Positions 16,971 to 26,471 of a stretch of 64,000 nucleotides of DNA are shown here, piece by piece. The DNA is taken from contig NZ_JFHD01000022.1 of the NCBI RefSeq assembly GCF_000698575.1, positions 38,143-102,142 of the forward strand. Direction: 5' to 3'. A model generated the notes under the pieces. The model was given only the letters and a program-made list of their open reading frames with translations, searched no databases and had not been told where the DNA came from. The first letter of the stretch is position 1; every line of letters starts with the position of its first letter. A program made the position numbers and the translations under genes. This stretch comes from Caballeronia zhejiangensis. GTDB taxonomy: Bacteria > Pseudomonadota > Gammaproteobacteria > Burkholderiales > Burkholderiaceae.

Positions 16971-17516
16971 TTGCAGGAAGGGCACGCGAACGCGAACATT
17001 TTTTTCGTCGGACTCATGGGGGCGGGTAAAACCACCGTGGGACGTGCGGTTGCGCGCCGTCTGCAGCGCTCCTTCATCGATTCGGATCATGAGATCGAGG
17101 CGCGCACGGGCGCCCGCATTCCGGTGATCTGGGAACTCGAGGGCGAAGCGGGTTTCCGCCAGCGCGAGGCGAACGTCATCGACGAGCTGTCGCAGCGCGA
17201 TGGCATCGTGCTCGCGACGGGCGGCGGCGCGGTGCTGCGCCCCGACAATCGCGAACATCTGAAGAATCGGGGCATCGTCATCTATCTGCGCGCCAATCCG
17301 CACGATCTCTGGCAGCGCACACGGCGCGACAAGAATCGCCCGCTGCTGCAGACCGAAGATCCGCGCGGCAAGCTCGAAGCGCTCTTTCAGGCGCGCGATC
17401 CGCTGTACCACGAATGCGCGCATTTCGTCGTGGAAACCGGACGGCCGACCGTGAACGCGCTCGTCAATATGGTCCTGATGCAACTGGAGGTCGCCGGCGT
17501 CGTCAAACCGGCCTGA
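16971..17516 (+). CDS. aroK: Shikimate kinase
   Basis: This 181-residue P-loop kinase phosphorylates shikimate at the 3-hydroxyl in the aromatic amino acid pathway. The P loop GLMGAGKT is at residues 14-21. The substrate motif DSDHEIE, the GFRQRE shikimate-binding segment and the GGGAV motif are all present. Translation starts at a TTG (16971) preceded by GAAGGAAA. It is seven bases before aroB, and the pil-aroK-aroB order is widespread in proteobacteria. Confidence 0.95.
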   Translation: MQEGHANANIFFVGLMGAGKTTVGRAVARRLQRSFIDSDHEIEARTGARIPVIWELEGEAGFRQREANVIDELSQRDGIVLATGGGAVLRPDNREHLKNRGIVIYLRANPHDLWQRTRRDKNRPLLQTEDPRGKLEALFQARDPLYHECAHFVVETGRPTVNALVNMVLMQLEVAGVVKPA

Positions 17517-17523
17517 AGATCAC

Positions 17524-18609
17524 ATGTCCGCCATGATTACCGTCAACGTCGAACTGGGCGAGCGCGCCTATCCCATTCATATCGGTGCAGGGCTGATCGG
17601 CCGCACCGAGCTCTTTGCTCCGCACATCAAGGGCGCGTCCGTGGCGATCGTCACGAACTCGACCGTCGATCCGCTCTACGGCGAGCAGTTGCGCGCGGCT
17701 CTCGCGCCGCTCGGCAAGAAAGTCACGACCGTCGTGCTTCCGGACGGCGAAGCGCACAAGAACTGGGAAACGCTCAACACGATCTTCGACGCGCTCTTGA
17801 CCGAGCGCGCCGACCGCAAGACGACGCTGATCGCGCTAGGCGGCGGCGTCGTCGGCGACATGACGGGCTTCGCGGCCGCATCGTACATGCGCGGCGTGCC
17901 GTTCATCCAGGTGCCGACCACGCTGCTCTCGCAAGTGGATTCGTCGGTGGGCGGCAAGACGGGCATCAATCATCCGCTCGGCAAGAACATGATCGGCGCG
18001 TTCTATCAGCCGCAAGCGGTAATCGCGGACATCGGCGCGCTGCACACCTTGCCGGAGCGCGAGCTGGCGGCGGGCATCGCGGAAGTCATCAAGACGGCCG
18101 CCATCGCGGACGCCGAATTCTTCGACTGGATCGAAAGCAATATCGACGCGCTGAATCGCCGCGACGACGACGCCCTCGCGCACGCGGTGAAGCGTTCGTG
18201 CGAGATCAAGGCGTCGGTGGTGGCATCCGACGAGCGCGAGGGCGGGCAGCGCGCGATTCTCAATTTCGGCCATACGTTCGGTCATGCGATCGAAGCCGGT
18301 CTCGGCTACGGCGAATGGCTGCACGGCGAGGCGGTCGGTTGCGGCATGGTGATGGCGGCGGATTTGTCCGTGCGCCTCGGCAGGCTCGACGAAGCCGCGC
18401 GCCAGCGTCTCGTGCGCGTGATCGAAGCGGCGAAGCTGCCGGTCACGGCGCCGAAGCTCGGCGACGACCGCTACGTCGATCTGATGAAGGTCGACAAAAA
18501 GGCCGAAGCCGGTGAAATCAAATTCATTTTGCTGACCCGCTTCGGCGCGACCGAGATCACGAGCGCGCCAGATCAGGCCGTGCGCGCGACGCTCGCAGCC
18601 AGCGTCTGA
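17524..18609 (+). CDS. aroB: 3-Dehydroquinate synthase
   Basis: This 361-residue NAD- and zinc-dependent enzyme cyclises DAHP in the second step of the shikimate pathway. Motifs visible include the NAD-binding GGGVVGDMTGFAAA and the metal-binding histidines in HTFGHAIE and EWLHGEAV. The start is either ATG 17524 or ATG 17533; the first is given. It is co-transcribed with aroK. Confidence 0.95.
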   Translation: MSAMITVNVELGERAYPIHIGAGLIGRTELFAPHIKGASVAIVTNSTVDPLYGEQLRAALAPLGKKVTTVVLPDGEAHKNWETLNTIFDALLTERADRKTTLIALGGGVVGDMTGFAAASYMRGVPFIQVPTTLLSQVDSSVGGKTGINHPLGKNMIGAFYQPQAVIADIGALHTLPERELAAGIAEVIKTAAIADAEFFDWIESNIDALNRRDDDALAHAVKRSCEIKASVVASDEREGGQRAILNFGHTFGHAIEAGLGYGEWLHGEAVGCGMVMAADLSVRLGRLDEAARQRLVRVIEAAKLPVTAPKLGDDRYVDLMKVDKKAEAGEIKFILLTRFGATEITSAPDQAVRATLAASV

Positions 18610-18653
18610 TCCGCGCGAGCGGCGGCCAGAACCATGACGATGCGGAGCAGCCG

Positions 18654-19874
18654 GTGAGCGAAGAAGAGCATCAAGTTTTGCCGGGCGCGCCGTCGACGCT
18701 CGCGCTCGAAGCGCATCTCGCGGCGTACGCCGCGCACGCGTCGCAATCGCGCGGACGGCGTTTCGCCGAAGCGCCCCCGGCGGCGCGCACCGAGTTCCAG
18801 CGAGATCGCGACCGCATCGTGCATTCGACCGCGTTTCGGCGGCTCGAATACAAGACCCAGGTCTTCGTCAATCACGAAGGCGACCTGTTTCGCACGCGCC
18901 TCACGCACAGCCTCGAAGTCGCGCAGATCGCGCGTTCCGTCGCGCGCAATCTGCGGCTGAACGAGGATCTCGTCGAAGCCATTTCGCTCGCGCACGATCT
19001 CGGCCATACGCCGTTCGGTCACGCCGGACAGGACGCGCTGCACGACTGCATGCGCGATCACGGCGGCTTCGAGCACAACCTGCAAAGCCTCGCGGTGGTC
19101 GATCAGCTCGAAGAGCACTACGGCGCGTTCAACGGCCTGAACCTGTGCTTCGAGACGCGCGAAGGCATTCTCAAGCATTGCTCGCGCGAGAACGCGCGCA
19201 AGCTCGGCGATCTCGGCGAGCGCTTTCTCACGGGCAAGCAGCCTTCGCTCGAAGCGCAGATCGCCAATGTCGCCGATGAAATCGCGTACAACAATCACGA
19301 TGTCGACGACGGCCTGCGCTCCGGCCTCATCACGCTCGAGCAGCTTTCCGAAGTGAGCCTCTGGCACACGCATTTCGACGCGGCGCGCGCGGAGTATCCG
19401 GACATCGAAGGGCGCAGGCTCATTCACGAAACCATCCGCCGCATCATCAATACGCTGATCGTCGATCTGATCGAGGCGACGAGCCGCAATCTCCAACGCG
19501 TCGCGCCGCAATCGCTCGACGACGTGCGCAACGCGCCCACGCTCGTCGCGCACAGCGATGAAGTCGCGGCACAGGCGGCGCAACTCAAGCGTTTCCTGTT
19601 CAAGAACCTGTACCGGCACTATCGCGTGATGCGTATGGCCAACAAGGCGAAGCGCGTCGTGACGGGCCTTTTCGAAGCCTTCTCCGACGATCCGCGTCTC
19701 TTGCCGCCCGCGTATCAGGCGCGCGGACCGGTGACGGAGGAATCGGCGAACGACGCGGCTTCGTCGAGCCACGACAGTTCGCAGGCGCGGCTCATCGCGC
19801 ATTACATCGCCGGAATGACGGACCGTTACGCATTGAAGGAATATCAACGACTGTTTGTCATCGATAACAATTAA
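18654..19874 (+). CDS. dgt: Deoxyguanosinetriphosphate triphosphohydrolase-like protein
   Basis: This 406-residue HD-domain enzyme hydrolyses dNTPs to deoxynucleosides and triphosphate. The HD motif is clear: FRTRLTHSLEVAQIAR, then AHDLGHTPFGHAGQ. The metal-site segment DEIAYNNHDVDDG follows. The start is a GTG at 18654 with GGAG at 18644-18647. It follows aroB by about 45 bases, as in other Burkholderiales. Confidence 0.92.
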   Translation: MSEEEHQVLPGAPSTLALEAHLAAYAAHASQSRGRRFAEAPPAARTEFQRDRDRIVHSTAFRRLEYKTQVFVNHEGDLFRTRLTHSLEVAQIARSVARNLRLNEDLVEAISLAHDLGHTPFGHAGQDALHDCMRDHGGFEHNLQSLAVVDQLEEHYGAFNGLNLCFETREGILKHCSRENARKLGDLGERFLTGKQPSLEAQIANVADEIAYNNHDVDDGLRSGLITLEQLSEVSLWHTHFDAARAEYPDIEGRRLIHETIRRIINTLIVDLIEATSRNLQRVAPQSLDDVRNAPTLVAHSDEVAAQAAQLKRFLFKNLYRHYRVMRMANKAKRVVTGLFEAFSDDPRLLPPAYQARGPVTEESANDAASSSHDSSQARLIAHYIAGMTDRYALKEYQRLFVIDNN

Positions 19875-19882
19875 CTTATAAC
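19855..19882 (+). promoter_or_regulatory. Probable sigma-70 promoter of the ugp operon
   Basis: TTGTCA (19855-19860) and TATAAC (19877-19882) are separated by 16 bp. The -35 lies in the last codons of dgt. The expected start point near 19889 would leave a leader of about 15 nt with the CGGAG ribosome-binding site. I looked for a full Pho box and did not find two half-sites. Confidence 0.5.
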
Positions 19883-19903
19883 GTTTTATACGGAGACTCA
19901 TCG

Positions 19904-21229
19904 ATGGTCCGCAAGCCCCTGTTTCGCCTGGTCACGACCGCTGCCGCCTTGACGTTCGGCGTCAGCACCGCCGCGCACGCCGCGACGGAAATCCAGTTCT
20001 GGCACGCGATGGAAGCCGCGCTCGGCGAGCGCGTGAACGACATCGCCAACGATTTCAACAAGTCTCAGAGCGATTACAAGATCGTCCCGGTGTTCAAGGG
20101 CACGTATGACCAGGCGCTCGCAGCGGGCATCGCGGCGTATCGCAGCGGCAATGCGCCCGCGATCCTGCAAGTCTACGAAGTCGGCACCGCGACGATGATG
20201 CAGGCGAAAAAGGCCGTCATCCCGGTCTCCGACGTGTTCAAGCAGGCTGGCGTGCCGCTCGACGAAAAGGCGTTCGTGCCGACCATCGCCGGTTACTACA
20301 GCGACGCGAAGACCGGCCATCTCATCTCGATGCCGTTCAACAGCTCGACGCCCGTTCTCTACTACAACAAGGACGCGTTCAAGAAGGCCGGCCTCGATCC
20401 GAACCAGCCGCCGAAAACCTGGGCCGATGTCGAAGCCGACGCGAAGAAGCTGAAGGCCGCGGGCTATTCGTGCGGATATTCGTCGGGCTGGCAGAGCTGG
20501 ATTCAGCTCGAGAACTACAGCGCGTGGCACGCCGCGCCGTTCGCGACGAAGAACAACGGCTTCGACGGCCTCGATGCGAAGCTCGAATTCAACAAGCCGC
20601 TGCAGGTCGCGCACATCCAGTTCCTGCAAAACATGGCGAAGGAAGGCACGTTCACGTATGTCGGCCGCAAGGACGAGCCGGTGTCGAAGTTCTATAGCGG
20701 CGATTGCGGGATCATCACGAATTCGTCGGGTTCGCGCGCGACCATCGCGAAATTCGCGAAGTTCGATTACGGCGTCGGCATGATGCCTTACGACGCGAAT
20801 GTGAAGGGCGCGCCGCAGAACGCGATCATCGGCGGCGCGAGTCTGTGGGTTCTGGCGGGCAAGGATCCGGCCGTCTATAAGGGCGTCGCCAAGTTCCTCG
20901 CGTATCTCGCGACGCCGGAAGTGGCGGCGAAGTGGCATCAGGACACGGGCTATCTGCCGGTCACGCAGGCCGCGTACGAGCTCACGCAAAAGCAGGGCTT
21001 CTACGACAAGAATCCCGGCGCGGACATCGCGATCAAGCAGATGCTGAACAAGCCGCCGCTCGCGTACACGAAGGGCCTGCGCCTCGGCAACATGCCTCAG
21101 ATCCGCACGATCGTCGACGAAGAGCTCGAGCAAGTTTGGGCCGAGAAGAAGACGCCGCAACAGGCGCTGGACGCGTCGGTGCAACGCGGCGACGAACTGC
21201 TGCGCCGCTTCGAGAAGGCGGGCAATTAA
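19904..21229 (+). CDS. ugpB: sn-Glycerol-3-phosphate ABC transporter, periplasmic binding protein
   Basis: This 441-residue solute-binding protein has a Sec signal ending at AHAAT. It then shows the UgpB-typical start TEIQFWHAMEAALGERVN and conserved substrate-site segments (FNSSTPVLYYNKDAFK, SSGWQSW). It captures glycerol-3-phosphate or glycerophosphodiesters in the periplasm for UgpAEC. It is the first gene of ugpBAECQ, with its own promoter. Confidence 0.94.
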   Translation: MVRKPLFRLVTTAAALTFGVSTAAHAATEIQFWHAMEAALGERVNDIANDFNKSQSDYKIVPVFKGTYDQALAAGIAAYRSGNAPAILQVYEVGTATMMQAKKAVIPVSDVFKQAGVPLDEKAFVPTIAGYYSDAKTGHLISMPFNSSTPVLYYNKDAFKKAGLDPNQPPKTWADVEADAKKLKAAGYSCGYSSGWQSWIQLENYSAWHAAPFATKNNGFDGLDAKLEFNKPLQVAHIQFLQNMAKEGTFTYVGRKDEPVSKFYSGDCGIITNSSGSRATIAKFAKFDYGVGMMPYDANVKGAPQNAIIGGASLWVLAGKDPAVYKGVAKFLAYLATPEVAAKWHQDTGYLPVTQAAYELTQKQGFYDKNPGADIAIKQMLNKPPLAYTKGLRLGNMPQIRTIVDEELEQVWAEKKTPQQALDASVQRGDELLRRFEKAGN

Positions 21230-21278
21230 GGTCACGCGCCCGCGTGTAGAAGCGCGGGCGCTTCCGGGAAATCAAAGC

Positions 21279-22163
21279 ATGGAAAAGCGCTCTCGTTTCG
21301 ATACGAGCGTCTTGCCGTATCTGCTCGTCGCGCCACAACTCGCGATCACCGCGCTGTTCTTTCTCTGGCCCGCGGGCGAAGCCCTCTGGCAGGCCACGCA
21401 AAGCCAGGATGCGTTCGGCACGTCGAGCGAGTTCGTCGGCCTGCAGAACTTCAAACAACTGTTCGCCGATCCGCTCTACCTGTCGTCGTTCAACACGACG
21501 ATGATCTTCTGCGCGCTCGTCACCGTGTCGGGCCTCGTGATCTCGCTTCTGCTCGCCGCGTGCGCCGATCGCGTGACGCGCGGCGCGAAGGCGTATCAGA
21601 CGCTGCTCATCTGGCCGTATGCGGTCGCGCCCGCGATCGCCGCCGTGCTGTGGTCGTTCCTGTTCAATCCGAGCATCGGGCTCGTGACGTATGCGCTGGC
21701 GAAGCAGGGCGTCATCTGGAATCACGCGTTGAACGGCACGCAGGCCATGTTCCTCGTCGTGCTCGCGTCGGTGTGGAAGCAGGTCAGCTACAACTTCCTG
21801 TTCTTCTATGCGGGTCTTCAGGCGATCCCGAAATCGCTGATCGAAGCCGCCGCCATCGACGGGGCCGGTCCCGTGCGCCGCTTCTTCGGCATCGCGCTGC
21901 CGCTCCTGTCGCCGACGTCGTTCTTTCTGCTCGTCGTGAATCTCGTCTACGCGTTCTTCGATACGTTCCCCGTCATCGACGCCGCGACCGGCGGCGGTCC
22001 CGCGCAATCGACCAAGACGCTCATCTACAAGATCTTCGCGGAAGGCTTCCAGGGACTCGACATCGGCAGTTCGGGCGCGCAGTCGGTCGTGCTGATGGTG
22101 ATCGTCGTCGTGCTCACCGTGGTCCAGTTCCGCTTCGTCGAATGCAGGGTGCAATACTCATGA
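21279..22163 (+). CDS. ugpA: sn-Glycerol-3-phosphate ABC transporter permease UgpA
   Basis: This 294-residue inner-membrane permease of the MalF type has six helix-length hydrophobic segments. The EAA loop EAAAIDGAGPVRRFFGIALP contacts the ATPase. It pairs with UgpE to form the pore. Its stop overlaps the ugpE start (ATGA). Confidence 0.94.
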   Translation: MEKRSRFDTSVLPYLLVAPQLAITALFFLWPAGEALWQATQSQDAFGTSSEFVGLQNFKQLFADPLYLSSFNTTMIFCALVTVSGLVISLLLAACADRVTRGAKAYQTLLIWPYAVAPAIAAVLWSFLFNPSIGLVTYALAKQGVIWNHALNGTQAMFLVVLASVWKQVSYNFLFFYAGLQAIPKSLIEAAAIDGAGPVRRFFGIALPLLSPTSFFLLVVNLVYAFFDTFPVIDAATGGGPAQSTKTLIYKIFAEGFQGLDIGSSGAQSVVLMVIVVVLTVVQFRFVECRVQYS

Positions 22164-23005
22164 TCGAAAACCGTCGCGGCTTCGATATCTTCTGTCACGC
22201 GGTGCTGTTGCTCGGCGTCGCGCTGATCGTGTTTCCTGTGTACGTCGCGTTCTGCGCGGCCACGATGAATTCGAAGGAAGTGTTCAGCGTGCCGCTCTCG
22301 CTCGTGCCGAGCACGCATCTGTTCGAGAACATCGCGTATATCTGGGCGCACGGCAGCGGCAACGCGGCCGCTCCCTTCGGACGCATGCTGGCGAACAGTC
22401 TCGTGATGGCGCTGGTCATCTCCATCGGCAAGATCGCGGTGTCGATCGTGTCCGCCTATGCAATCGTCTTCTTCCGCTTTCCGCTGAAGAACCTCGCGTT
22501 CTGGCTCATCTTCATCACGCTGATGCTTCCCGTCGAAGTGCGTATCTTCCCGACGGTGCAAGTCGTTTCGTCGATGCATCTGTCGAACACGTATGCGGGA
22601 TTGACGCTGCCGCTGATCGCCTCCGCAACGGCTACGTTCCTCTTCCGGCAGTTCTTCATGACGCTGCCCGACGAACTGATGGAAGCGGCGCGCATCGACG
22701 GCGCGGGGCCGCTGCGTTTCTTCTGGGACGTTGTGCTGCCGCTTTCGAAGACCAACATCGCGGCGCTTTTCGTCATCACGTTCATCTACGGCTGGAATCA
22801 ATATCTCTGGCCGATTCTCATCACCAACGAAGTGTCGCTGCAGACGGCGGTGGTCGGCATCAAGAGCATGATCGCGTCCGGCGACACAGCGACCGAATGG
22901 CACTACGTGATGACCGCGACGCTGCTCGCGATGCTGCCGCCGCTCGCGGTCGTCCTGACGATGCAGCGCTGGTTCGTGCGCGGACTCGTCGATTCCGAGA
23001 AATAA
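22160..23005 (+). CDS. ugpE: sn-Glycerol-3-phosphate ABC transporter permease UgpE
   Basis: This 281-residue MalG-type permease has an N-terminal membrane helix, a periplasmic loop, and the EAA loop EAARIDGAGPLRFFWDVVLP. The ATG at 22160 overlaps the ugpA stop codon, which favours coupled translation and equal amounts of the two permeases. It is followed three bases later by ugpC. Confidence 0.94.
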   Translation: MIENRRGFDIFCHAVLLLGVALIVFPVYVAFCAATMNSKEVFSVPLSLVPSTHLFENIAYIWAHGSGNAAAPFGRMLANSLVMALVISIGKIAVSIVSAYAIVFFRFPLKNLAFWLIFITLMLPVEVRIFPTVQVVSSMHLSNTYAGLTLPLIASATATFLFRQFFMTLPDELMEAARIDGAGPLRFFWDVVLPLSKTNIAALFVITFIYGWNQYLWPILITNEVSLQTAVVGIKSMIASGDTATEWHYVMTATLLAMLPPLAVVLTMQRWFVRGLVDSEK

Positions 23006-23008
23006 AAC

Positions 23009-24094
23009 ATGGCTGCATTGAATCTAAAAAGCGTCAAGAAAACATACGACGGCTCGAACTACGTACTGCACGGCATCGACGCCGCGATCGAGGACGGCGA
23101 ATTCGTCGTGATGGTCGGGCCGTCGGGCTGCGGAAAGTCGACCTTGCTGCGCATGGTCGCGGGGCTCGAAAGCGTGTCCGAAGGCGCGATCGAAATCGGC
23201 GGCAAGGTCGTGAACAAGCTGGAGCCGAAGGATCGCGACATCGCGATGGTTTTTCAGAACTACGCACTTTATCCGCACATGAGCGTCGCGCAGAATATGG
23301 CGTACGCGCTGAAGATCGGCGGCGCGGACAAGAAGACCATCGAGTCGCGCGTCGCGAATGCCGCGCGTATCCTCGAACTCGAACATCTGCTCGAACGCAA
23401 GCCGCGCGAATTGTCGGGTGGTCAGCGGCAGCGCGTTGCAATGGGCCGCGCGATTGTCCGCGAGCCGGCGGTGTTCTTGTTCGACGAACCGTTGTCGAAT
23501 CTCGACGCCAAACTGCGCGTGCAGATGCGCCTCGAAATTCAGCGGCTGCACGCGCGTCTCGCGACCACGAGCCTTTACGTTACGCACGATCAGATCGAAG
23601 CCATGACGCTCGCGCAGCGCGTCATCGTGATGAACAAGGGTCACGCGGAGCAGATCGGCGCGCCGACCGAAGTGTACGAACGCCCGGCAACCGTATTCGT
23701 GGCGAGCTTCATCGGATCGCCGGCGATGAATCTGCTCGAAGGACGTCTGTCCGAAGACGGATCGACTTTCGAGATCGCGGGCGGCGGTCCGAAGCTGCCG
23801 GTCGCGGGCGCGAATGGCGTGACGAGCGCGATGCACGGGCGCGAGTGGATCGTGGGCATTCGTCCCGAGCACATGACGCCCGGCAACGAGAACGCGCCAA
23901 GCGCCACGCTCGATGTGGATTCGGCTGAACTGCTTGGCGCGGACAATCTCGCGCACGGCAAGTGGGGCAAGCACGACGTCGCAGCGCGCTTGCCGCATGA
24001 GCATCGCCCGCAGCGTGGCGAGCGGTTGAGCGTATCGTTGCCCGCGCGGCATCTGCATTTTTTCGATCCGGCAACGCGACTGCGCGCGAACTAA
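23009..24094 (+). CDS. ugpC: sn-Glycerol-3-phosphate ABC transporter ATP-binding protein UgpC
   Basis: This 361-residue MalK-type ATPase has Walker A GPSGCGKST, a Q-loop in MVFQNYALYPHMS, signature LSGGQRQR and Walker B FLFDEPLSNLD. A C-terminal TOBE/OB-like regulatory domain follows. It energises UgpAE. It belongs to the operon by three-base spacing to ugpE. Confidence 0.95.
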   Translation: MAALNLKSVKKTYDGSNYVLHGIDAAIEDGEFVVMVGPSGCGKSTLLRMVAGLESVSEGAIEIGGKVVNKLEPKDRDIAMVFQNYALYPHMSVAQNMAYALKIGGADKKTIESRVANAARILELEHLLERKPRELSGGQRQRVAMGRAIVREPAVFLFDEPLSNLDAKLRVQMRLEIQRLHARLATTSLYVTHDQIEAMTLAQRVIVMNKGHAEQIGAPTEVYERPATVFVASFIGSPAMNLLEGRLSEDGSTFEIAGGGPKLPVAGANGVTSAMHGREWIVGIRPEHMTPGNENAPSATLDVDSAELLGADNLAHGKWGKHDVAARLPHEHRPQRGERLSVSLPARHLHFFDPATRLRAN

Positions 24095-24107
24095 AGGAGG
24101 CGATGCG

Positions 24108-24857
24108 ATGAGAACCTGGCCTTATCCCGCGATCGTCGCGCATCGCGGCGGCGGCAAACTCGCGCCGGAGAACACGCTCGAAGCAATCGACGTGGGCGCG
24201 CGCTTCGGCCACAAGATGATCGAGTTCGACGCGAAGCTTTCTGCTGACGACATCGTCTTCCTGCTGCACGACGACGCGGTCGATCGAACGTCGAACGGAC
24301 GCGGCGCGGCAAAAGCGATGACCTACGCACAGTTGCGCGCGCTCGATGCAGGCACCTGGTTCGGCGCCGAATTCGCAAACGCGCGTATGCCGACGCTCGC
24401 CCAAGTGCACGAGCGATGCGTGAAGCATGGGCTTGCGGTGAACATCGAGATCAAGCCGAGTCAGGGGCGCGACGTGGAAACAGGCGTGCTCGTCGCGCGT
24501 GAGGCGGCGCACTTGTGGGCAGACGCTGAAGTTGCGCCGCTGATGTCGTCGTTCTCATATGCGGCGCTGGAAGCCGCACGCGACGTCGCGCCGAATCTTC
24601 CGCGAGGGATGCTTTACGAGCGCGTTCCCGTGAACTGGCGCGCGCAAACTTCAGCGTTATCGTGTGTGTCGCTGCACGCGAACCATCGCACGCTCGATGA
24701 AGCGCTCGTCGCGCAGATCAAGGATGCCGGCTTGCGCATTCTCGCCTACACGGTGAACGATCCGGCGCGCGCGCGGTTGCTTGCGCAATGGGGCGTCGAT
24801 GCGATCTGCACGGATCGCATCGACATTATTGGCGCGGATTTTCTGGAGGCGTCGTAG
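24108..24857 (+). CDS. ugpQ: Glycerophosphodiester phosphodiesterase UgpQ
   Basis: This 249-residue cytosolic TIM-barrel GDPD hydrolyses glycerophosphodiesters to glycerol-3-phosphate and an alcohol. The catalytic motif AHRGGGKLAPENT, the metal-site segment EFDAKLSADD and the second histidine in LLHDD are visible. The start at 24108 follows AAAGGAGG closely. An ATG five bases earlier meets a stop at once. Its place after ugpC matches E. coli. Confidence 0.94.
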   Translation: MRTWPYPAIVAHRGGGKLAPENTLEAIDVGARFGHKMIEFDAKLSADDIVFLLHDDAVDRTSNGRGAAKAMTYAQLRALDAGTWFGAEFANARMPTLAQVHERCVKHGLAVNIEIKPSQGRDVETGVLVAREAAHLWADAEVAPLMSSFSYAALEAARDVAPNLPRGMLYERVPVNWRAQTSALSCVSLHANHRTLDEALVAQIKDAGLRILAYTVNDPARARLLAQWGVDAICTDRIDIIGADFLEAS

Positions 24858-24867
24858 GGTTGAAATG

Positions 24868-25245
24868 TCAGCGAACGCGAGCGAGCAGCACGCCCGCAAC
24901 CAGCGCCAGCCCGCCAACCAATGCAATGGTTTGCCAGGGCTTTTCGTGAAGGAAGGCGTCGGCGTCTTCGAACGCTGCGCCCGCGCGCTCGCGAAGCGCC
25001 GCGTGCGTATCGTTCAGACGTGCGCGCGCGCTGACGAGCCGGTCGCTGATCTGCGCGCGTAGCGCAGCCGCATCGGCCGACGTGCCTTCGGCCAGGGTGT
25101 TTTCGAGTTCGCTGAGAAGGGTGCGCAGTTCGGAGCCGATATCCTCGGCTGCTTCGCGGCCATGCCGTGCCATGCGTCGTGCGCGGCGGCTCGTCGTGGT
25201 CCAGGAATCTCCGATGGCGTCTCGCGTATTAGGCAGTGCGTTCAT
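24868..25245 (-). CDS. DUF883 (ElaB/YqjD) family membrane-anchored protein
   Basis: This 125-residue protein has a long charged helical region (about residues 20-95, probably coiled coil) and a C-terminal transmembrane anchor near 102-122 (TIALVGGLALVAGVLL). This is the layout of the ElaB/YqjD family, whose E. coli members bind ribosomes at the inner membrane in stationary phase. That role is only a family-based suggestion here. The start at 25245 (MNALPNT) has GGAG upstream. It is convergent with ugpQ. Confidence 0.85.
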   Translation of the reverse strand: MNALPNTRDAIGDSWTTTSRRARRMARHGREAAEDIGSELRTLLSELENTLAEGTSADAAALRAQISDRLVSARARLNDTHAALRERAGAAFEDADAFLHEKPWQTIALVGGLALVAGVLLARVR

Positions 25246-25452
25246 AGATCGCTCCGTCGATGGATGAGTCGTGGATAGCCCGCGCGAGGTGGCGGGGAAA
25301 CTTATCATGCAGCAAATTCGATGCCGATGCTTCGACGTTGCGCAAAGCTTCGGTAAGCGCGACCGCGAAACACATTCCGCGCGCGATCGCGCGTAAGAAC
25401 TGCAAGCAAACCGTTTTTACGAAGGTCACATTTACAAGGGCGATGCAAAAAG

Positions 25453-25497
25453 TAACGCCGGCATATGTGAATCATGCCGGCGTTATCTCTCTTTTTA
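25453..25497. terminator. Bidirectional intrinsic terminator downstream of ompW
   Basis: TAACGCCGGCAT (25453-25464) and ATGCCGGCGTTA (25474-25485) form a perfect 12-bp stem with a 9-nt loop. CTTTTTG follows on the minus strand (for ompW) and TCTCTCTTTTT on the plus strand. The rest of the 25246-25539 spacer shows nothing I can name. Confidence 0.85.
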
Positions 25498-25539
25498 TGG
25501 CGCTTATATCGTCGTTACATGCTTGTGAGCAGTCTCACT

Positions 25540-26265
25540 TCAGAATCGATAGCCCACTCGCAAATATGTGACGATCGGGTTCAGCGTGATTTTCGCCTGC
25601 GATTGAACGTTGAGCGTGCCGACAGGCGTTTGAGCCTGCGTGTTCAACTTCGCGGTGGCCTTCAACGGAATGAACGACACGGAAAATCCGGCGAACCAGT
25701 GCTCCGTGAAATTGTAGGTTGCGCCGACATTAAACACGGGCGCCCACGAACTATCCGTGTCGACGGTGGTCGGACCATGCAGGACCGAGCCTTCGAATTG
25801 CTGATTCGTGATCTGGGCGTCGGTGAACCAGGTGCGCGTCACGCCAAGACCCACGAACGGACGGAACTTCGCCGTGGGAGCATTGAAGAAGTATTTGAAT
25901 AGCAGCGTCGGGCTCCACTGCTTCGCGCTGCCGAGCTTTCCGTACTGGGACAAGGTGCCCTTGCCTTCGAGATCGAACGTGGGCGGCACGCCCATTTCGA
26001 GTTCGGCGGCAATGTGGTCGGTCGCGAAGTAGCCCAACGTGAAGCCGGCGGTGTCGGCGCTCGAAATGCCTGCGCCTGTGCCGGGAACGTCGATATTGAC
26101 CGGAGATCCGCCTACACTTGTTTCTTTGAGCGGACCACTACTGTCTTGCGGGGCGAAGTGAAACCAGCCTGCTGTTGCATAGAAGGATCCAGCAGATTGC
26201 GCATGTGCCGCGGTGGACACACACGCTAATGCCGCGATCCCCGTGATGACTTGTTTTATTTTCAA
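25540..26265 (-). CDS. ompW: OmpW family outer-membrane beta-barrel protein
   Basis: This 241-residue protein has a signal peptide ending at AHAQS, then an eight-stranded-barrel pattern: FYATAGWFHF at the start, a VGLGVTRTWF strand, and a C-terminal strand ending in YRF, the usual Bam recognition end. OmpW proteins admit small hydrophobic molecules and respond to stress. The start was taken as a TTG at 26265-26263 because GGAGGAG stands 8 bases before it and the signal peptide begins there. Longer ATG starts add non-signal residues. Confidence 0.88.
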   Translation of the reverse strand: MKIKQVITGIAALACVSTAAHAQSAGSFYATAGWFHFAPQDSSGPLKETSVGGSPVNIDVPGTGAGISSADTAGFTLGYFATDHIAAELEMGVPPTFDLEGKGTLSQYGKLGSAKQWSPTLLFKYFFNAPTAKFRPFVGLGVTRTWFTDAQITNQQFEGSVLHGPTTVDTDSSWAPVFNVGATYNFTEHWFAGFSVSFIPLKATAKLNTQAQTPVGTLNVQSQAKITLNPIVTYLRVGYRF

Positions 26266-26471
26266 TTTGTGCTCCTCCGAAAAAGCACGCTCATTATGAA
26301 CACAAGATTTCACATTAACCATAGCGGTGCCGTAGAGCATTCTCCCTAGGGCAAAGAGCGGCTTTGGGGTCTGGTTGCACGGCAATTGCATGTGTTTTGT
26401 CCACGCTGCCGCAACGGCTCCAAAAGGTCCCCGAACGGGGTAACACAAACGCGACCAACGGAAAATCCAGA

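Noticed and set aside
19855..19890. Possible Pho box upstream of ugpB
   Set aside because: Only one TGTCA-like half-site is present; the second half-site at 11-bp spacing is absent.
25260..25571. A 103-codon plus-strand open frame in the DUF883-ompW spacer
   Set aside because: No ribosome-binding site, no family features, and it overlaps the bidirectional terminator.
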